Below are positions 33,874 to 42,564 of a stretch of 54,402 nt of DNA, one piece after another. The stretch's first letter is position 1, and the number at the start of each line of letters is the position of its first letter. The stretch is taken from positions 1-54,402 of the forward strand of contig JASHOF010000102.1 of the NCBI GenBank assembly GCA_030041255.1. Direction: 5' to 3'. Both the position numbers and the translations under genes were made by a program. The notes below the pieces were generated by a model, which was given only the letters and a program-made list of their open reading frames with translations, ran no database searches and was not told where the DNA came from. The stretch is from Acetobacteraceae bacterium (GTDB taxonomy: Bacteria > Pseudomonadota > Alphaproteobacteria > Acetobacterales > Acetobacteraceae).

Positions 33874-34545
33874 ATGGTTTCTCTCAGGACTGGGGCCCGG
33901 CGTGTCGGCGCATTGGGCGGTGCATTGGCGCTGGCGGCCTGCGCGGTGGCCCCGCCTGTGGGGCCGACGGTCATGGCGTTGCCGCAGAAAGGCCAGAACC
34001 TCACCCAGTTCCAGCAAGACGACCTGTACTGCCGCCAATTCGCCTCTGCCAGGACCGGCGGGACGACGCCTTCCCAGGCGGCGACCAATGCCGGGGTCGG
34101 AAGCGCGATCCTTGGCACAGCGATCGGCGCGGCAGCGGGGGCAGCCATTGGGGCGACCGGCGGGGCCGCGGGCGCCGGGGCGGCGATCGGCGGGGCGACC
34201 GGGCTGCTTGCCGGCAGTGCGATCGGAGCCGGCAATGCCGCCGCCAGCGCTGCCGGCCTGCAGCAGGCCTATAACATTGCCTACACCCAGTGCATGGTTG
34301 CCTATGGCAACGACGTGCAGCCGGCGCCTGGGCCCTCCCCTGCCTTCGGCTACGCGGCTGGTTTCGCGCCGTTCGCCGTCGCACCCACCGTCAGCATCGG
34401 ATGGGGATGGGGATGGCCCGGTTGGGGGTGGGGTTGGGGATGGCCCGGCTGGGGATGGAATGGCGGATGGGGTTGGCGCGGCGGTTGGGGATGGAATGGC
34501 GGATGGGGTTGGCGCGGCGGCGGCGGTTGGGCCTGGCGCCGCTGA
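33874..34545 (+). CDS. Glycine-zipper lipoprotein with Gly/Trp-rich tail
   Basis: 223 residues from ATG at 33874. A lipoprotein signal with LALAACAVAPP (lipobox Cys ~23) predicts outer-membrane anchoring. Residues ~72-130 are a glycine zipper (GVGSAILGTAIGAAAGAAIGATGG and on) of the kind found in YMGG/Rickettsia 17-kDa-like proteins that insert in membranes. ALNIAYTQCM-like helix near 140 follows. Residues ~173-223 are almost only Gly and Trp with Pro, Asn, Arg, encoded by a 36-bp tandem repeat. Trp this dense may interact with membranes or glycans. Function unknown. Monocistronic. Confidence 0.75.
   Translation: MVSLRTGARRVGALGGALALAACAVAPPVGPTVMALPQKGQNLTQFQQDDLYCRQFASARTGGTTPSQAATNAGVGSAILGTAIGAAAGAAIGATGGAAGAGAAIGGATGLLAGSAIGAGNAAASAAGLQQAYNIAYTQCMVAYGNDVQPAPGPSPAFGYAAGFAPFAVAPTVSIGWGWGWPGWGWGWGWPGWGWNGGWGWRGGWGWNGGWGWRGGGGWAWRR
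34451..34520 (+). repeat. 36-bp tandem repeat encoding the Gly/Trp tail
   Basis: The 34-base block starting GGGGATGGAATGGCGG recurs exactly after 36 bases (34451-34484 and 34487-34520); a looser related pair begins at 34411 and 34438 (GGATGGCCCGG). The 36-bp period keeps the reading frame, so repeat number can vary by slippage without breaking the protein. Confidence 0.8.
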
Positions 34546-34564
34546 AGGGGGCGATTGCTGAGGG

Positions 34565-34969
34565 TCAGGCCGAGCTGTCCGGCCAGAGTGCCAGCCGCCC
34601 GCTGCCGGCCGCCGACAGCGCCAACAGCCCGCCGGCGATCGCCATGTCCTTGTAGAAATTGATCTTGGCGGCGATCTCCGCCGGCGGGTGCATCTGCCAG
34701 TAGCGATGGCCGATGAAGGCCGCTGCCACGGTGTAAATGGCCAGAATCACGGCCAACGGGCGCACCTGCACGCCGAGCAGGATCAGCCCCATGACGACGA
34801 TCTCGCAGATCACGGCGATGATCCCGCCGAGCAGCGGCAGCGGTGCGCCGAGATGGACAAGGGCGTGCACGATGCCCGGCCAGCCGCGCAGCTTCTCGAT
34901 CCCGGACGGCAGGAAGAGCACGGCCATCAGGATCCGCCCCAGCAACAGCTCGCCGTCTCGCGCGTTCAT
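34565..34969 (-). CDS. DoxX-family membrane protein
   Basis: 134 residues, ATG at 34969. Four predicted membrane helices; the family opening LLLGRILMAVLFLPSGIEKLRGWPG (~8-32) and the later AFIGHRYWQM and NFYKDMAIAGGLLAL fit DoxX/DoxD-like proteins of unknown or redox-related role. It is convergent with the glycine-zipper gene (19-bp gap) and lies 44 bp downstream of, but on the same strand as, the RND pump; no functional tie is evident. Confidence 0.85.
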   Translation of the reverse strand: MNARDGELLLGRILMAVLFLPSGIEKLRGWPGIVHALVHLGAPLPLLGGIIAVICEIVVMGLILLGVQVRPLAVILAIYTVAAAFIGHRYWQMHPPAEIAAKINFYKDMAIAGGLLALSAAGSGRLALWPDSSA

Positions 34970-35013
34970 CGCCGCTCCTTCCCCACCCGGTTCGAGTCTT
35001 TCCGCCCCGGTAT

Positions 35014-38000
35014 TTAATCGCCGGCGATGGCGGAAGACAACTCCGCCCTCTCCGCGATCCGCCGCTTCGAACGGTCGGCCGCGAGCAGCATATAGACGGC
35101 CGGCACCACGAACAGAGTAAAGAGGGTGCCGATCGAGATGCCGCTTGCGATCACCAGCCCCATCGCGAAACGCGAGGCCGCCCCGGCTCCGCTTGCCGTG
35201 AGCAGCGGCACCACGCCGAGCACCATCGCCGCGGTCGTCATCAGGATCGGGCGCAGCCGGATGGCGGCCGCCTCCTCGATCGCTTGCCGCTTGCTGCGAC
35301 CTTTCGCCTGCAGCTCATTCGCAAACTCGACGATCAGGATGCCGTGCTTGCTGATCAGCCCCATCAGCGTCACCAGTCCGACATCGGTGTAGATGTTGAG
35401 GCTCGCCCCGCCCAGGCCGGTGGCGACGAAGATCAGGGCGCCGGCGATCGACATCGGCACCGAGACCAGGATCACCAGCGGGTCACGGAAGCTTTCGAAG
35501 AGGGCTGCGAGCGAGAGGAAGATGATGATCAGGGCCAGCCCGAAGGTGCCGAGGAAGCCGCTTGCCTCCTGCACATATTGCCGGGAGACGCCGCCGTCAT
35601 CGACCGTGTATCCGGCGGGCAGCGTATCGCGGGCAAGTTTCTGGAGCGCGGCGAGCGCGGTCCCGAGCGCCACACCCGGCGCCGGCACGCCCTGGATCGT
35701 CGCCGAATTGAGCTGCTGGAAATGGTTGAGCGATTCCGGGACCGTTTCGGTCGCGATGCGGGCGACGGTCGAAAGCGGCACCATCGCCCCGCTCGCGGTC
35801 CTGATGTAATAGCCGAGCAGTTGCTGCGCGGTCAGCCGGAAGCGCTCAGCGACCTGCGGGATGACCTGATACGAGCGCCCGTCGAGGCTGAAATAATTCA
35901 CGTAGCCGCCGCCCAGCATAGTGCTCAGGGCACCGCCGATGTCGTTCATCCTGAGGCCGAGCAGGGCCGCCTTGTCGCGATCGATCACGACCGTCGATTG
36001 CGGCTGGTCGATCCTGAGATCCGTGTCGAGAAAGATGAAGAGACCGGTCCCGAGCGCGGCCTTGAGGAACTGCTGTGCCACCGTGTTCAGCGGCCCGAAC
36101 CCGTTCGTCGTGTCGATCACGAACTGGATCGGCAGGCCGTTGGCGCCGGGCAGCGGCGGCGGCTGGAAGGCCACGGCCTGGACGCCGGCGATGCCGGCGA
36201 GCTCCCTTTGCACGAGCGGCTGGAGTGCCGCCGTGGTGCGCTTTCGCCGATCCCACGGCTCGAGGACCATGCCACCGATGTTCTGACCCGGCACATCGAG
36301 CTGGAAGACGTGCCCGGTCTCGGGAAAGCTCGCGAATGCCTTGTAGACCTGCCGGTCATAGAGCCGCTTCTGGGCGAGGGTGGCGTTCGGTGCCGCCGTC
36401 GATGCCTCGATGATGACCCCCTGGTCCTCCTCTGGTGCGAGTTCGCTCGTCGCCGTCGAATAGAGATAGAAGATGCTGCCCAGCACCAGGAGCGCAAACA
36501 CGGCGGTGACCGGGATGTAGTTCAGGCTGCGTGAGAGGCGCCGCTCGTAACGGCGGCGGAGCGAGCTGAAGCGGCGGTCGATGAAGCCGACCACCCGCGC
36601 CTCGAGCCCGCGCCCGCCCGCCGGATGCGCGGTGAGGACGCGCGAGGCGAGCATCGGCGAGAGCGTGAGCGCCACCACCGCGGAAACCGTCACCGCGCCG
36701 ACCAGCGTGAAGGCGAACTCGGTGAAGAGCGCGCCGGTGAGGCCGCCCTGGAAGCCGATCGGCAGATAGACCGCAACCAGCACCACGGTCATGGCGATGA
36801 TCGGGCCGGCAAGCTGCCGCGCCGCCTGGATCGCGGCCGGCACCGGCTGCATTCCCCGCTCCAGCAGGCGGTTCACGTTCTCGACCACGATGATCGCGTC
36901 GTCCACCACCAGCCCGATCGCCAGCACCAGCGCGAGCAGCGTGAGAAGGTTGATGGAGAAACCGAACATCAGCATCATCGTGAAGGTGCCGACGAGCGAA
37001 AGCGGAATCGCAACCACGGGGATCAGCACCGAGCGCGGCGAGCCGAGGAACAGGAACACCACGGCGGTCACGATCAGGATCGCCTCGATCAGCGTGCGCA
37101 GCACCTCGTTGATGGCGCTCTCTACGAATTGCGTGGAGTCATAGACGATGGTGCCGTGGATGCCCTGCGGCATGGCGGCCTGGATGGCGGGGAAGACGTC
37201 GCGCACGCGCTTGATGACGTCGAGCAGGTTGGCGCCCGGGGCGACCTGGATGCCGATATAGACGGCCTGCCGGCCGTCGAAGCTGACCTCGGAATCGTAG
37301 TCGTCGAAGCCGAGCGAAACATGGGCGACGTCCTTGAGCCGGACGATCGCGCCGTTGCTGTCCTTGATGAGCAGGTTGCGGAACTCATCGAGCGTGTGCA
37401 GGTTCGTCGAAGCGGCGAGGTTCACCTGCACCATCCGGCCCTTGGTGTTGCCGAGCCCCGAGATGTAGTCGTTGGCGGTCAGCGCCGTGGCGACGTCGCT
37501 CGCGGTCACGCCGTAGGCGGCGAGCTTGTCCGGATCGAGCCAGGCACGAAGAGCGAAATTCTTCGCTCCGAGCAGCTCGGCATTCTGCACGCCCGGTACT
37601 GCCTGCAGTTTCGGCTGCACCGCGCGCACCAGGTAATCGGTGAGCTGGTTGGGGGCGAGCGCGGTGCTCGAGAAGCCGATATACATGGCGTCGATCGTCT
37701 GCCCGACCGTTACCGAAAGCACCGGCTGCTCGGTGCCCTGCGGCAACTGGTTCAGGACCGAGCTGATCCTGGTGTCGATCTCGGTCAGGGCCTTGTCGGG
37801 ATCGAAGTTGAGCCTGAGATTGACGGTGATCGTGCTGACGCCGGGCTGGCTCGTCGAGGTCATGTCGTCGATGCCGTTCGACTGCGCGATCGCGTTCTCG
37901 AGCGGCGTCGTGATGAAGCCCGCGATCACTGCCGGATCAGCGCCCGGATAGAGCGTCGTCACGGTGACGACCGCGTTCTCCGTTTTCGGATACTGCAAGA

Positions 38001-38100
38001 TCGGCAGCAGATTGGCCGCCCGCAGGCCGAGCACGAGGATGGCGAGGCTCAGCGCGGCGGACAGCACCGGGCGGCGGATGAAGAGATCGGTGAATTTCAC
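35014..38100 (-). CDS. RND-family efflux transporter, inner-membrane permease (HAE1 type)
   Basis: 1028 residues, GTG at 38100. The complete RND layout: TM1 near 10-30, first periplasmic loop, a TM cluster ~335-535 with the proton-relay GLVVDDAIIVVENVNR (paired Asp ~406-407), second loop, and a C-terminal TM cluster with LMGLISKHGILIVEFANEL (~925-943). PILQYPKTENAVVTVTTLYPGADP near 33-56 is the usual N-terminal porter text. It is a proton-driven trimeric drug/solvent exporter and would work with the adjacent membrane-fusion protein. No outer-membrane channel gene is present, so a TolC-like channel from elsewhere is needed. Gap of 13 bp to the MFP gene; controlled by the TetR gene upstream. 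Confidence 0.93.
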   Translation of the reverse strand: MKFTDLFIRRPVLSAALSLAILVLGLRAANLLPILQYPKTENAVVTVTTLYPGADPAVIAGFITTPLENAIAQSNGIDDMTSTSQPGVSTITVNLRLNFDPDKALTEIDTRISSVLNQLPQGTEQPVLSVTVGQTIDAMYIGFSSTALAPNQLTDYLVRAVQPKLQAVPGVQNAELLGAKNFALRAWLDPDKLAAYGVTASDVATALTANDYISGLGNTKGRMVQVNLAASTNLHTLDEFRNLLIKDSNGAIVRLKDVAHVSLGFDDYDSEVSFDGRQAVYIGIQVAPGANLLDVIKRVRDVFPAIQAAMPQGIHGTIVYDSTQFVESAINEVLRTLIEAILIVTAVVFLFLGSPRSVLIPVVAIPLSLVGTFTMMLMFGFSINLLTLLALVLAIGLVVDDAIIVVENVNRLLERGMQPVPAAIQAARQLAGPIIAMTVVLVAVYLPIGFQGGLTGALFTEFAFTLVGAVTVSAVVALTLSPMLASRVLTAHPAGGRGLEARVVGFIDRRFSSLRRRYERRLSRSLNYIPVTAVFALLVLGSIFYLYSTATSELAPEEDQGVIIEASTAAPNATLAQKRLYDRQVYKAFASFPETGHVFQLDVPGQNIGGMVLEPWDRRKRTTAALQPLVQRELAGIAGVQAVAFQPPPLPGANGLPIQFVIDTTNGFGPLNTVAQQFLKAALGTGLFIFLDTDLRIDQPQSTVVIDRDKAALLGLRMNDIGGALSTMLGGGYVNYFSLDGRSYQVIPQVAERFRLTAQQLLGYYIRTASGAMVPLSTVARIATETVPESLNHFQQLNSATIQGVPAPGVALGTALAALQKLARDTLPAGYTVDDGGVSRQYVQEASGFLGTFGLALIIIFLSLAALFESFRDPLVILVSVPMSIAGALIFVATGLGGASLNIYTDVGLVTLMGLISKHGILIVEFANELQAKGRSKRQAIEEAAAIRLRPILMTTAAMVLGVVPLLTASGAGAASRFAMGLVIASGISIGTLFTLFVVPAVYMLLAADRSKRRIAERAELSSAIAGD

Positions 38101-38113
38101 GCGTCGCGCTTTC

Positions 38114-39244
38114 TCACGGATCGACCAGCACCGGATGCGCGCTGTCGGAGGGTTGTACCGCGTTGTTGACGACGACCGGGCTGCCGTTATGCAGCTTCAT
38201 CTGCCCGGCGGTGACGACGATATCTCCCGCGCCGACACCCTTGGTGACGGAAACCTGGTCGCCGCGCGCCGGGCCGAGGGTGACGAATCTCTGCTCGGCG
38301 ATGAGGCCGGGCTGACCCTGTTCGTGCTGTGGCGCCGGCACGACGACGAACACCAGATCGCCGTAGGAATTATAGGCGATCGCGGTCGCGGGCAGCGTGA
38401 TATGTTGCTCTTCCGCGCCGGTGCCGACGGCGAGAGTGGCGAACATGCCGGGCAGCAGCAGATGCCCGGGATTGGCGAGTTCCGCGCGCACCAGGACATT
38501 GCGGGATGCGGGATCGACGTTCGGGTTGATCGCCACGATCCGGCCAGGGAAATTCCGGCCCGGATACGCATCGATCGCCGCGGTGACCGACTGGCCGACC
38601 TCGAGGCGCGAGAGGTCCTGTTGCGGGAGATAGAAATCCGCGAAGAGCGTATCCAGCGCCTCAAGCCCGACCACGGCCGTGCCGGCCGGGAGATACTGGC
38701 CGAGATCGACGGCGCGGATGCCGAGATGCCCGGAGAACGGCGCGCGCAGGGTCTTCTGATCCACGATCGCGCGCTGTGTCGCCACCTGCGCTTCCGCATT
38801 CTCGAAGTTCGCGGCGTCGGAATCGAGCGCCGCCTGGCTGATCACCCGGCCCGGCGGCAGCTTCAGGTCGCGCTCGTAGGTGATGCGCGCCAGATCGGCG
38901 GTTGCTTGCAGCGCCCTGAGCCTGGCCTCGTCGTCATCGTCGCGCAGGCGGAGCAGCACCTGGCCCTGTTGCACATCCTGGCCGGACTTGAAGTCGATCT
39001 CGCTCACGATTCCCGGAACCTCGAGCGAGAGGCTGGCGCCCTGGACGGCGGTGAGGCTGCCGACCGCAGTGAGTTGCGGCCGCCAGGATTGGTAGGCGGC
39101 CTCGATGGTCGAGACCGTCTGCGGCGGATTGGCGAACGAGGCCATGACGCGCTTGATGATGTGCGCCTTGAATGCCTGGAAGCCTGCGATCCCGCCGAGC
39201 ACGAGGCCGACGGCGATCAGCATGAGGAGCATGCGCCGCAGCAT
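38114..39244 (-). CDS. RND efflux periplasmic adaptor (membrane fusion protein)
   Basis: 376 residues from ATG at 39244 with GGAGGGAG; a longer frame exists but is not needed. N-terminal membrane anchor/signal (MLRRMLLMLIAVGLVLGGIAG), then a lipoyl/barrel-sandwich half (GSLTAVQGASLSLEVPGIVSEIDFKSGQDVQQGQVLLRL, ~62-100), helical hairpin, the second lipoyl half (TLRAPFSGHLGIRAVDLGQYLPAGTAV, ~145-171) and beta-barrel and membrane-proximal domains. It bridges the RND pump to an outer-membrane channel. Middle gene of the tetR - MFP - RND operon. Confidence 0.92.
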   Translation of the reverse strand: MLRRMLLMLIAVGLVLGGIAGFQAFKAHIIKRVMASFANPPQTVSTIEAAYQSWRPQLTAVGSLTAVQGASLSLEVPGIVSEIDFKSGQDVQQGQVLLRLRDDDDEARLRALQATADLARITYERDLKLPPGRVISQAALDSDAANFENAEAQVATQRAIVDQKTLRAPFSGHLGIRAVDLGQYLPAGTAVVGLEALDTLFADFYLPQQDLSRLEVGQSVTAAIDAYPGRNFPGRIVAINPNVDPASRNVLVRAELANPGHLLLPGMFATLAVGTGAEEQHITLPATAIAYNSYGDLVFVVVPAPQHEQGQPGLIAEQRFVTLGPARGDQVSVTKGVGAGDIVVTAGQMKLHNGSPVVVNNAVQPSDSAHPVLVDP

Positions 39245-39257
39245 CGGATCTCCCTCC

Positions 39258-39962
39258 TCAGCCCTCGCGCGCCGGCGGGGCGGCAAAGATCGCCCGCGTG
39301 TGTTCGGAGATCAGCGCCTGCACCGCCTTGATCTGGCGGGGTTCCGGCGCCTGCCAGCCGAGTGCGTGGTGGGCCTTGCGATTGCAGAAGACGATCACCT
39401 GGCCGATCAGCGCGATCGTCTTGAGCAGCGTGTCCTCGGCTTCGGGAGGCCGGTCGATGAGCTTTCCGACCAGCGCCGCGCAGGGCTCGACGATGCGGCG
39501 CATCACCCGCTGATGCAACGGATGCAGGGCTGCCTGGACCTCGATCTCGGCACGGGCGAAGAAGAGAGAGCGGCTTTCCCAGTCGGGCTCCGTGCGATCG
39601 GTCACCAGGGCGACGAATTCCTCGAGCATCCGGCAGAGGAGGGAGAGCACCTGCTGGCGCGAGGCGGCGCCGCCCTCGAGGGCGGCGCGGATTTCCGCGG
39701 TGACCGGCGCGACCCGCGCCTCCATCCGCTCGGCGATATGGTCGATCACCGCGTGGTAGAGGCCTTCCTTGCTGCCGAAATAGTACTGGATGGCGGGCAG
39801 GTTCACGCCGGCGCGCTGGGCGAGGGTGCGGGTGCTGGCGCCTTCGTAGCCATCGGTTGCGAAGAGCTCGAGCGCGGTCAGGAGGATACGGAGGCGGGTA
39901 TCCTCGCCGCGGCTGTGCGAGGCGGGGCGGGTGGGCGCGGCGGGAAGATCGTCGAGCGACAT
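39258..39962 (-). CDS. TetR-family repressor of the RND operon (CerR-like)
   Basis: 234 residues from ATG at 39962 (a TTG at 39971 is upstream in frame but lies in the promoter). HTH: RLRILLTALELFATDGYEGASTRTLAQRAGVNLPAIQYYFGSKEGLYHAVIDHI (~26-79), classic TetR text. The C-terminal ligand domain (~95-215) with PHLRQ-like AALHPLHQRVMRRIVEPCAALVGKLI resembles the CerR/DUF1956 group that often governs RND pumps. First gene of the operon; 13 bp to the MFP gene. No ribosome site precedes the ATG and the -10 box sits immediately upstream, so the mRNA is probably leaderless. Confidence 0.88.
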   Translation of the reverse strand: MSLDDLPAAPTRPASHSRGEDTRLRILLTALELFATDGYEGASTRTLAQRAGVNLPAIQYYFGSKEGLYHAVIDHIAERMEARVAPVTAEIRAALEGGAASRQQVLSLLCRMLEEFVALVTDRTEPDWESRSLFFARAEIEVQAALHPLHQRVMRRIVEPCAALVGKLIDRPPEAEDTLLKTIALIGQVIVFCNRKAHHALGWQAPEPRQIKAVQALISEHTRAIFAAPPAREG

Positions 39963-39968
39963 GAATAA

Positions 39969-40002
39969 CAAATATATCGATCGAAAGACTATGTCAATCG
40001 AT
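39969..40002 (-). promoter_or_regulatory. Promoter and dyad operator of the TetR-RND operon
   Basis: Read on the minus strand: TTGACA (39998-39993), a 17-base spacer, then TATTTG (39974-39969); a TATATT at 15-base spacing is the alternative. An imperfect 23-bp dyad (39980-40002, arms ATCGAAAGAC and GTCAATCGAT, 8 of 10 paired) covers the -35 and spacer. Repressor binding there would block polymerase. Predicted transcription starts fall at or within a few bases of the ATG at 39962. The rest of 39963-40251 holds nothing I recognise. Confidence 0.7.
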
Positions 40003-40251
40003 CGTCATTCTTTTTGTGCAGTGCACCTATGGTCAACGCTGGGGGCCGGCAGGGCCGCGGCGGGAAGTGTGGGGGACGATCGGCCATTGCCGCAAGGCAA
40101 ACCGCCGGCACGAGAAAAACGGCGCTGATAACAGCGCCGAAACAGCGGGATGGCCGGGTTCGAGGGGGTACCCGGCGGCGCGATCAGGGCGTTGCGCGGA
40201 GCGGACGGGGGCGCGCGGAACAGCGCGGAACAGCGGGGGGAGAACGCCGGA

Positions 40252-40890
40252 TCAGGGCGGGGCGGGCGGGGGATCGAGGATACTCGGGGGCAGATCCGGC
40301 GCCGGCTCCGGGCCGCCATTGGAGAGCTGCACCGGGAGGACGCCGGCCCAGACCGGCCAGGCCAGATCCTCGGGCTCGTCGTGCGGCGGGCCGGTTCTCA
40401 CCTTGGCGGAGGCTTCGTCGATCGGCATGGTCAGGACGGAAGTCGCCTTCAGCTCCTGGCGGGTCGCGGGGCGGAGGTGCGACCAGCGACCCGGGAAGCG
40501 CTTCTCCATGAAGCCGGCCAGGGCCTCTGCCTTTTCGGCCGGGTCCTGGAGAGCGCGGGCGATGCCGAAGCATATCACCGAGCGGTAATTCGCCGAGTGG
40601 TTGAAGCCGGAACGGGCCAGGACCCAGCCATCGAACAGGCTCGCGGTCAGGCAGACCGCGCCGCCTGCCGCATTCGTCTTCAGCATCCGGCTGGCCGCAT
40701 TGCCATGCCAGTAGATGTCTCGACCGAGCCGCCAGTGCAGCGTGGGGATGACGACCGGCCGGCCCTGGACGATGTGGCCGAGATGACAGAACGGCGCGGC
40801 ATCGAGGATCGCTTCGATCATCTCGCGCTGGTAGATGCCACGCTGCGGGCGGCGGCGCACCCGGCTGAAGGCGCTGACAGGCTTTTCCAT
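40252..40890 (-). CDS. PNPOx-fold flavin-nucleotide-binding protein
   Basis: 212 residues, ATG at 40890. The segment AILDAAPFCHLGHIVQGRPVVIPTLHWRLGRDIYWHGNAASRML (~27-70) is characteristic of the pyridoxamine 5'-phosphate oxidase-like Pfam group that binds FMN (homologues annotated as nitroimidazole-resistance or FMN-binding proteins). The second half contains NYRSVICFGIARAL and PGRWSHLRPATRQELKATSVL. The C-terminal ~25 residues are Pro-rich. Substrate unknown. It is transcribed in the same direction as PlsC-like and hydrolase genes upstream (gaps 50 and 37 bp), possibly one operon. Confidence 0.8.
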   Translation of the reverse strand: MEKPVSAFSRVRRRPQRGIYQREMIEAILDAAPFCHLGHIVQGRPVVIPTLHWRLGRDIYWHGNAASRMLKTNAAGGAVCLTASLFDGWVLARSGFNHSANYRSVICFGIARALQDPAEKAEALAGFMEKRFPGRWSHLRPATRQELKATSVLTMPIDEASAKVRTGPPHDEPEDLAWPVWAGVLPVQLSNGGPEPAPDLPPSILDPPPAPP

Positions 40891-40940
40891 GACCGGAAGC
40901 TTGGCAGAGCAGGGGCGGCGGAGGAAGGGGCGGGTGGCGA

Positions 40941-41861
40941 TCAGCCGGCGACGATGGTCTCGACGATGGGCTCGGGCGCCGGCGGTGCGGCGAGCGGACG
41001 GGCCGGGCGGTTCTGGCGGAGCTCGGCCGCGCTCGCGGCCACGACCTGCCAGAGGCTCCTGGCGAGAAGCTTGCGATCAGGAAACGAGAGGGGATCGACC
41101 GGGGCGTGCAGGATGACGCTCGCCCGCAGGCCATGATGCTGCGCGAGGCGCCAGAAATGCGGGCCGATCTCCATATCGCCGTACCAGGCGAACAGTGGCC
41201 GCGTGCTCCTGAGCGCGGGCAGCCCGTCGAGGCGGTCGTAGACCACCGAGATCGGTTGCAGGATCGGCGGCTCCGGCCCCTCGGCGACGGCAAAGAAGCT
41301 GGAGCGGAACGGCAGCACGCGTGCTCCGTCGGAGGTCGTGCCCTCGGGGAAGAGGATCAGGTCGTCGCCGGCGGCGAGGCGCTCGCGGATGGCCTGGTTC
41401 TCCACGCCGGTGCGGCTCTTGCGGCGGCTGACGAACTCGGTGCGCCCGAGGCGGGCGATGGTGCGGATCACCGGCCAGGCGCCGACCTCGGCCTTGGCGA
41501 TGAAGCAGGCTTCGAGCACGCCGCCGAGCACCGGGATGTCGAGCCAGGAAGAGTGGTTGGAAACATAGACGACGTGCCGCCCGCCATTCCTGGCCTGCTC
41601 GCCGACCAGGCGCACCGAAAGCCCGATCAGGCGGCAGAAGGTGCGCCAGTAGAAACGCGCGAATGCCACGCGCCCGCGGCCGGGGAAGACGATCAGGACG
41701 GATTGCACCGGCACGGCAAGGAGCGTCCAGAGGGAGATCAGGAGGCCACGCCAGCCGACCAGGAGCCAGCGGCGGATGTGGCTCCGCCGCGGGCCGATCG
41801 GCGGCAGCGGCATCACCCTGAGCCAGGGGGTCAGCAGAAACGACTTCGACGCCAGTTCCAT
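40941..41861 (-). CDS. 1-acyl-sn-glycerol-3-phosphate acyltransferase (PlsC-like)
   Basis: 306 residues, ATG at 41861. Acyltransferase motifs: NHSSWLD (HX4D catalytic motif, ~102-108), LFPEGTTSDGARVLPFRSSFF (~171-191). Membrane segments lie near 30-55, with a re-entrant stretch by 125. The family transfers an acyl chain to lysophosphatidic acid, or in some members to ornithine or hemolytic lipid substrates. About 60 residues longer than E. coli PlsC at both ends, closer to the lyso-ornithine-lipid acyltransferase length, so the acceptor is not settled. Confidence 0.82.
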   Translation of the reverse strand: MELASKSFLLTPWLRVMPLPPIGPRRSHIRRWLLVGWRGLLISLWTLLAVPVQSVLIVFPGRGRVAFARFYWRTFCRLIGLSVRLVGEQARNGGRHVVYVSNHSSWLDIPVLGGVLEACFIAKAEVGAWPVIRTIARLGRTEFVSRRKSRTGVENQAIRERLAAGDDLILFPEGTTSDGARVLPFRSSFFAVAEGPEPPILQPISVVYDRLDGLPALRSTRPLFAWYGDMEIGPHFWRLAQHHGLRASVILHAPVDPLSFPDRKLLARSLWQVVAASAAELRQNRPARPLAAPPAPEPIVETIVAG

Positions 41862-41898
41862 CGGGCCCGGACCGCGCGCCCGCCGCCCGCCGCCCGCC

Positions 41899-42564
41899 TC
41901 AGTCGGCGGCCAGCGCCATGCGGCTCGGTGCCAGCACTTTCGTCACGTAGTCCTCGACTGCGGCACCGATTTCCACTGCATGGTCGGCGAAGACATGGTC
42001 GGCCCCGCGCAGGATCCGGTAATCCACCCGGACACCCTTCTGCAGGTTGAGCTTTTCGACGAGCTTGGCGACCGCCGGCTCGGGCACCAGTTCGTCGGCA
42101 TCGCCGTGCAGCATCAGCCCGCCGCCCGGGCAGGGCGCGAGAAAGCCGAAATCGTAGTGGTTCGCCGGCGGGGCGATGCTGATCCAGCCGGAGATTTCCG
42201 GCCGGCGCATCAGAAGCTGCATGCCGACGAAGGCACCGAACGAATAGCCGGCGATCCAAAGCCCGCCGGCGTTCGGGTTGACCATCTGCATCCAGTCGAG
42301 CGCGGCCGCGGCGTCGCTGATTTCGCCGACCCCGCCGTCATAGCGGCCCTGGCTTCGCCCGACGCCCCGGAAGTTGAAGCGCATCACAGAGAAGCCGAGC
42401 TTCTGGAAAGTCTGATAGAGCGTGAAGGCGATCCGGTTGTTCATCGTGCCGCCGTGCAGCGGATGCGGATGCAACACGAGTGCGAGCGGCGCGCCGCGAT
42501 CGCGGGAATGATGATACCGACCTTCCAGCCGGCCATCCGGGCCGGCGAACATCACCTCTGGCAT
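41899..42564 (-). CDS. Alpha/beta hydrolase (serine hydrolase of the dienelactone-like group)
   Basis: 221 residues from ATG at 42564; the longer frame upstream is not coding in character. Text PLALVLHPHPLHGGTMNNRIAFTLYQTFQKLG (~25-56) and FNFRGVGRSQG (~63-73), nucleophile elbow IAGYSFGAFVGM (Ser ~106), acid region HGDADELVPEP (~152) and catalytic His in RGADHVF (~183) are typical of bacterial alpha/beta hydrolases annotated as YfbK/OsmC-linked or as DUF dienelactone relatives. Substrate unknown. Divergent from cysE. Confidence 0.8.
   Translation of the reverse strand: MPEVMFAGPDGRLEGRYHHSRDRGAPLALVLHPHPLHGGTMNNRIAFTLYQTFQKLGFSVMRFNFRGVGRSQGRYDGGVGEISDAAAALDWMQMVNPNAGGLWIAGYSFGAFVGMQLLMRRPEISGWISIAPPANHYDFGFLAPCPGGGLMLHGDADELVPEPAVAKLVEKLNLQKGVRVDYRILRGADHVFADHAVEIGAAVEDYVTKVLAPSRMALAAD

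Noticed and set aside
36625-38169. 514-codon frame antisense to the RND pump
   Set aside because: His/Arg/Asp-rich shadow of the transporter.
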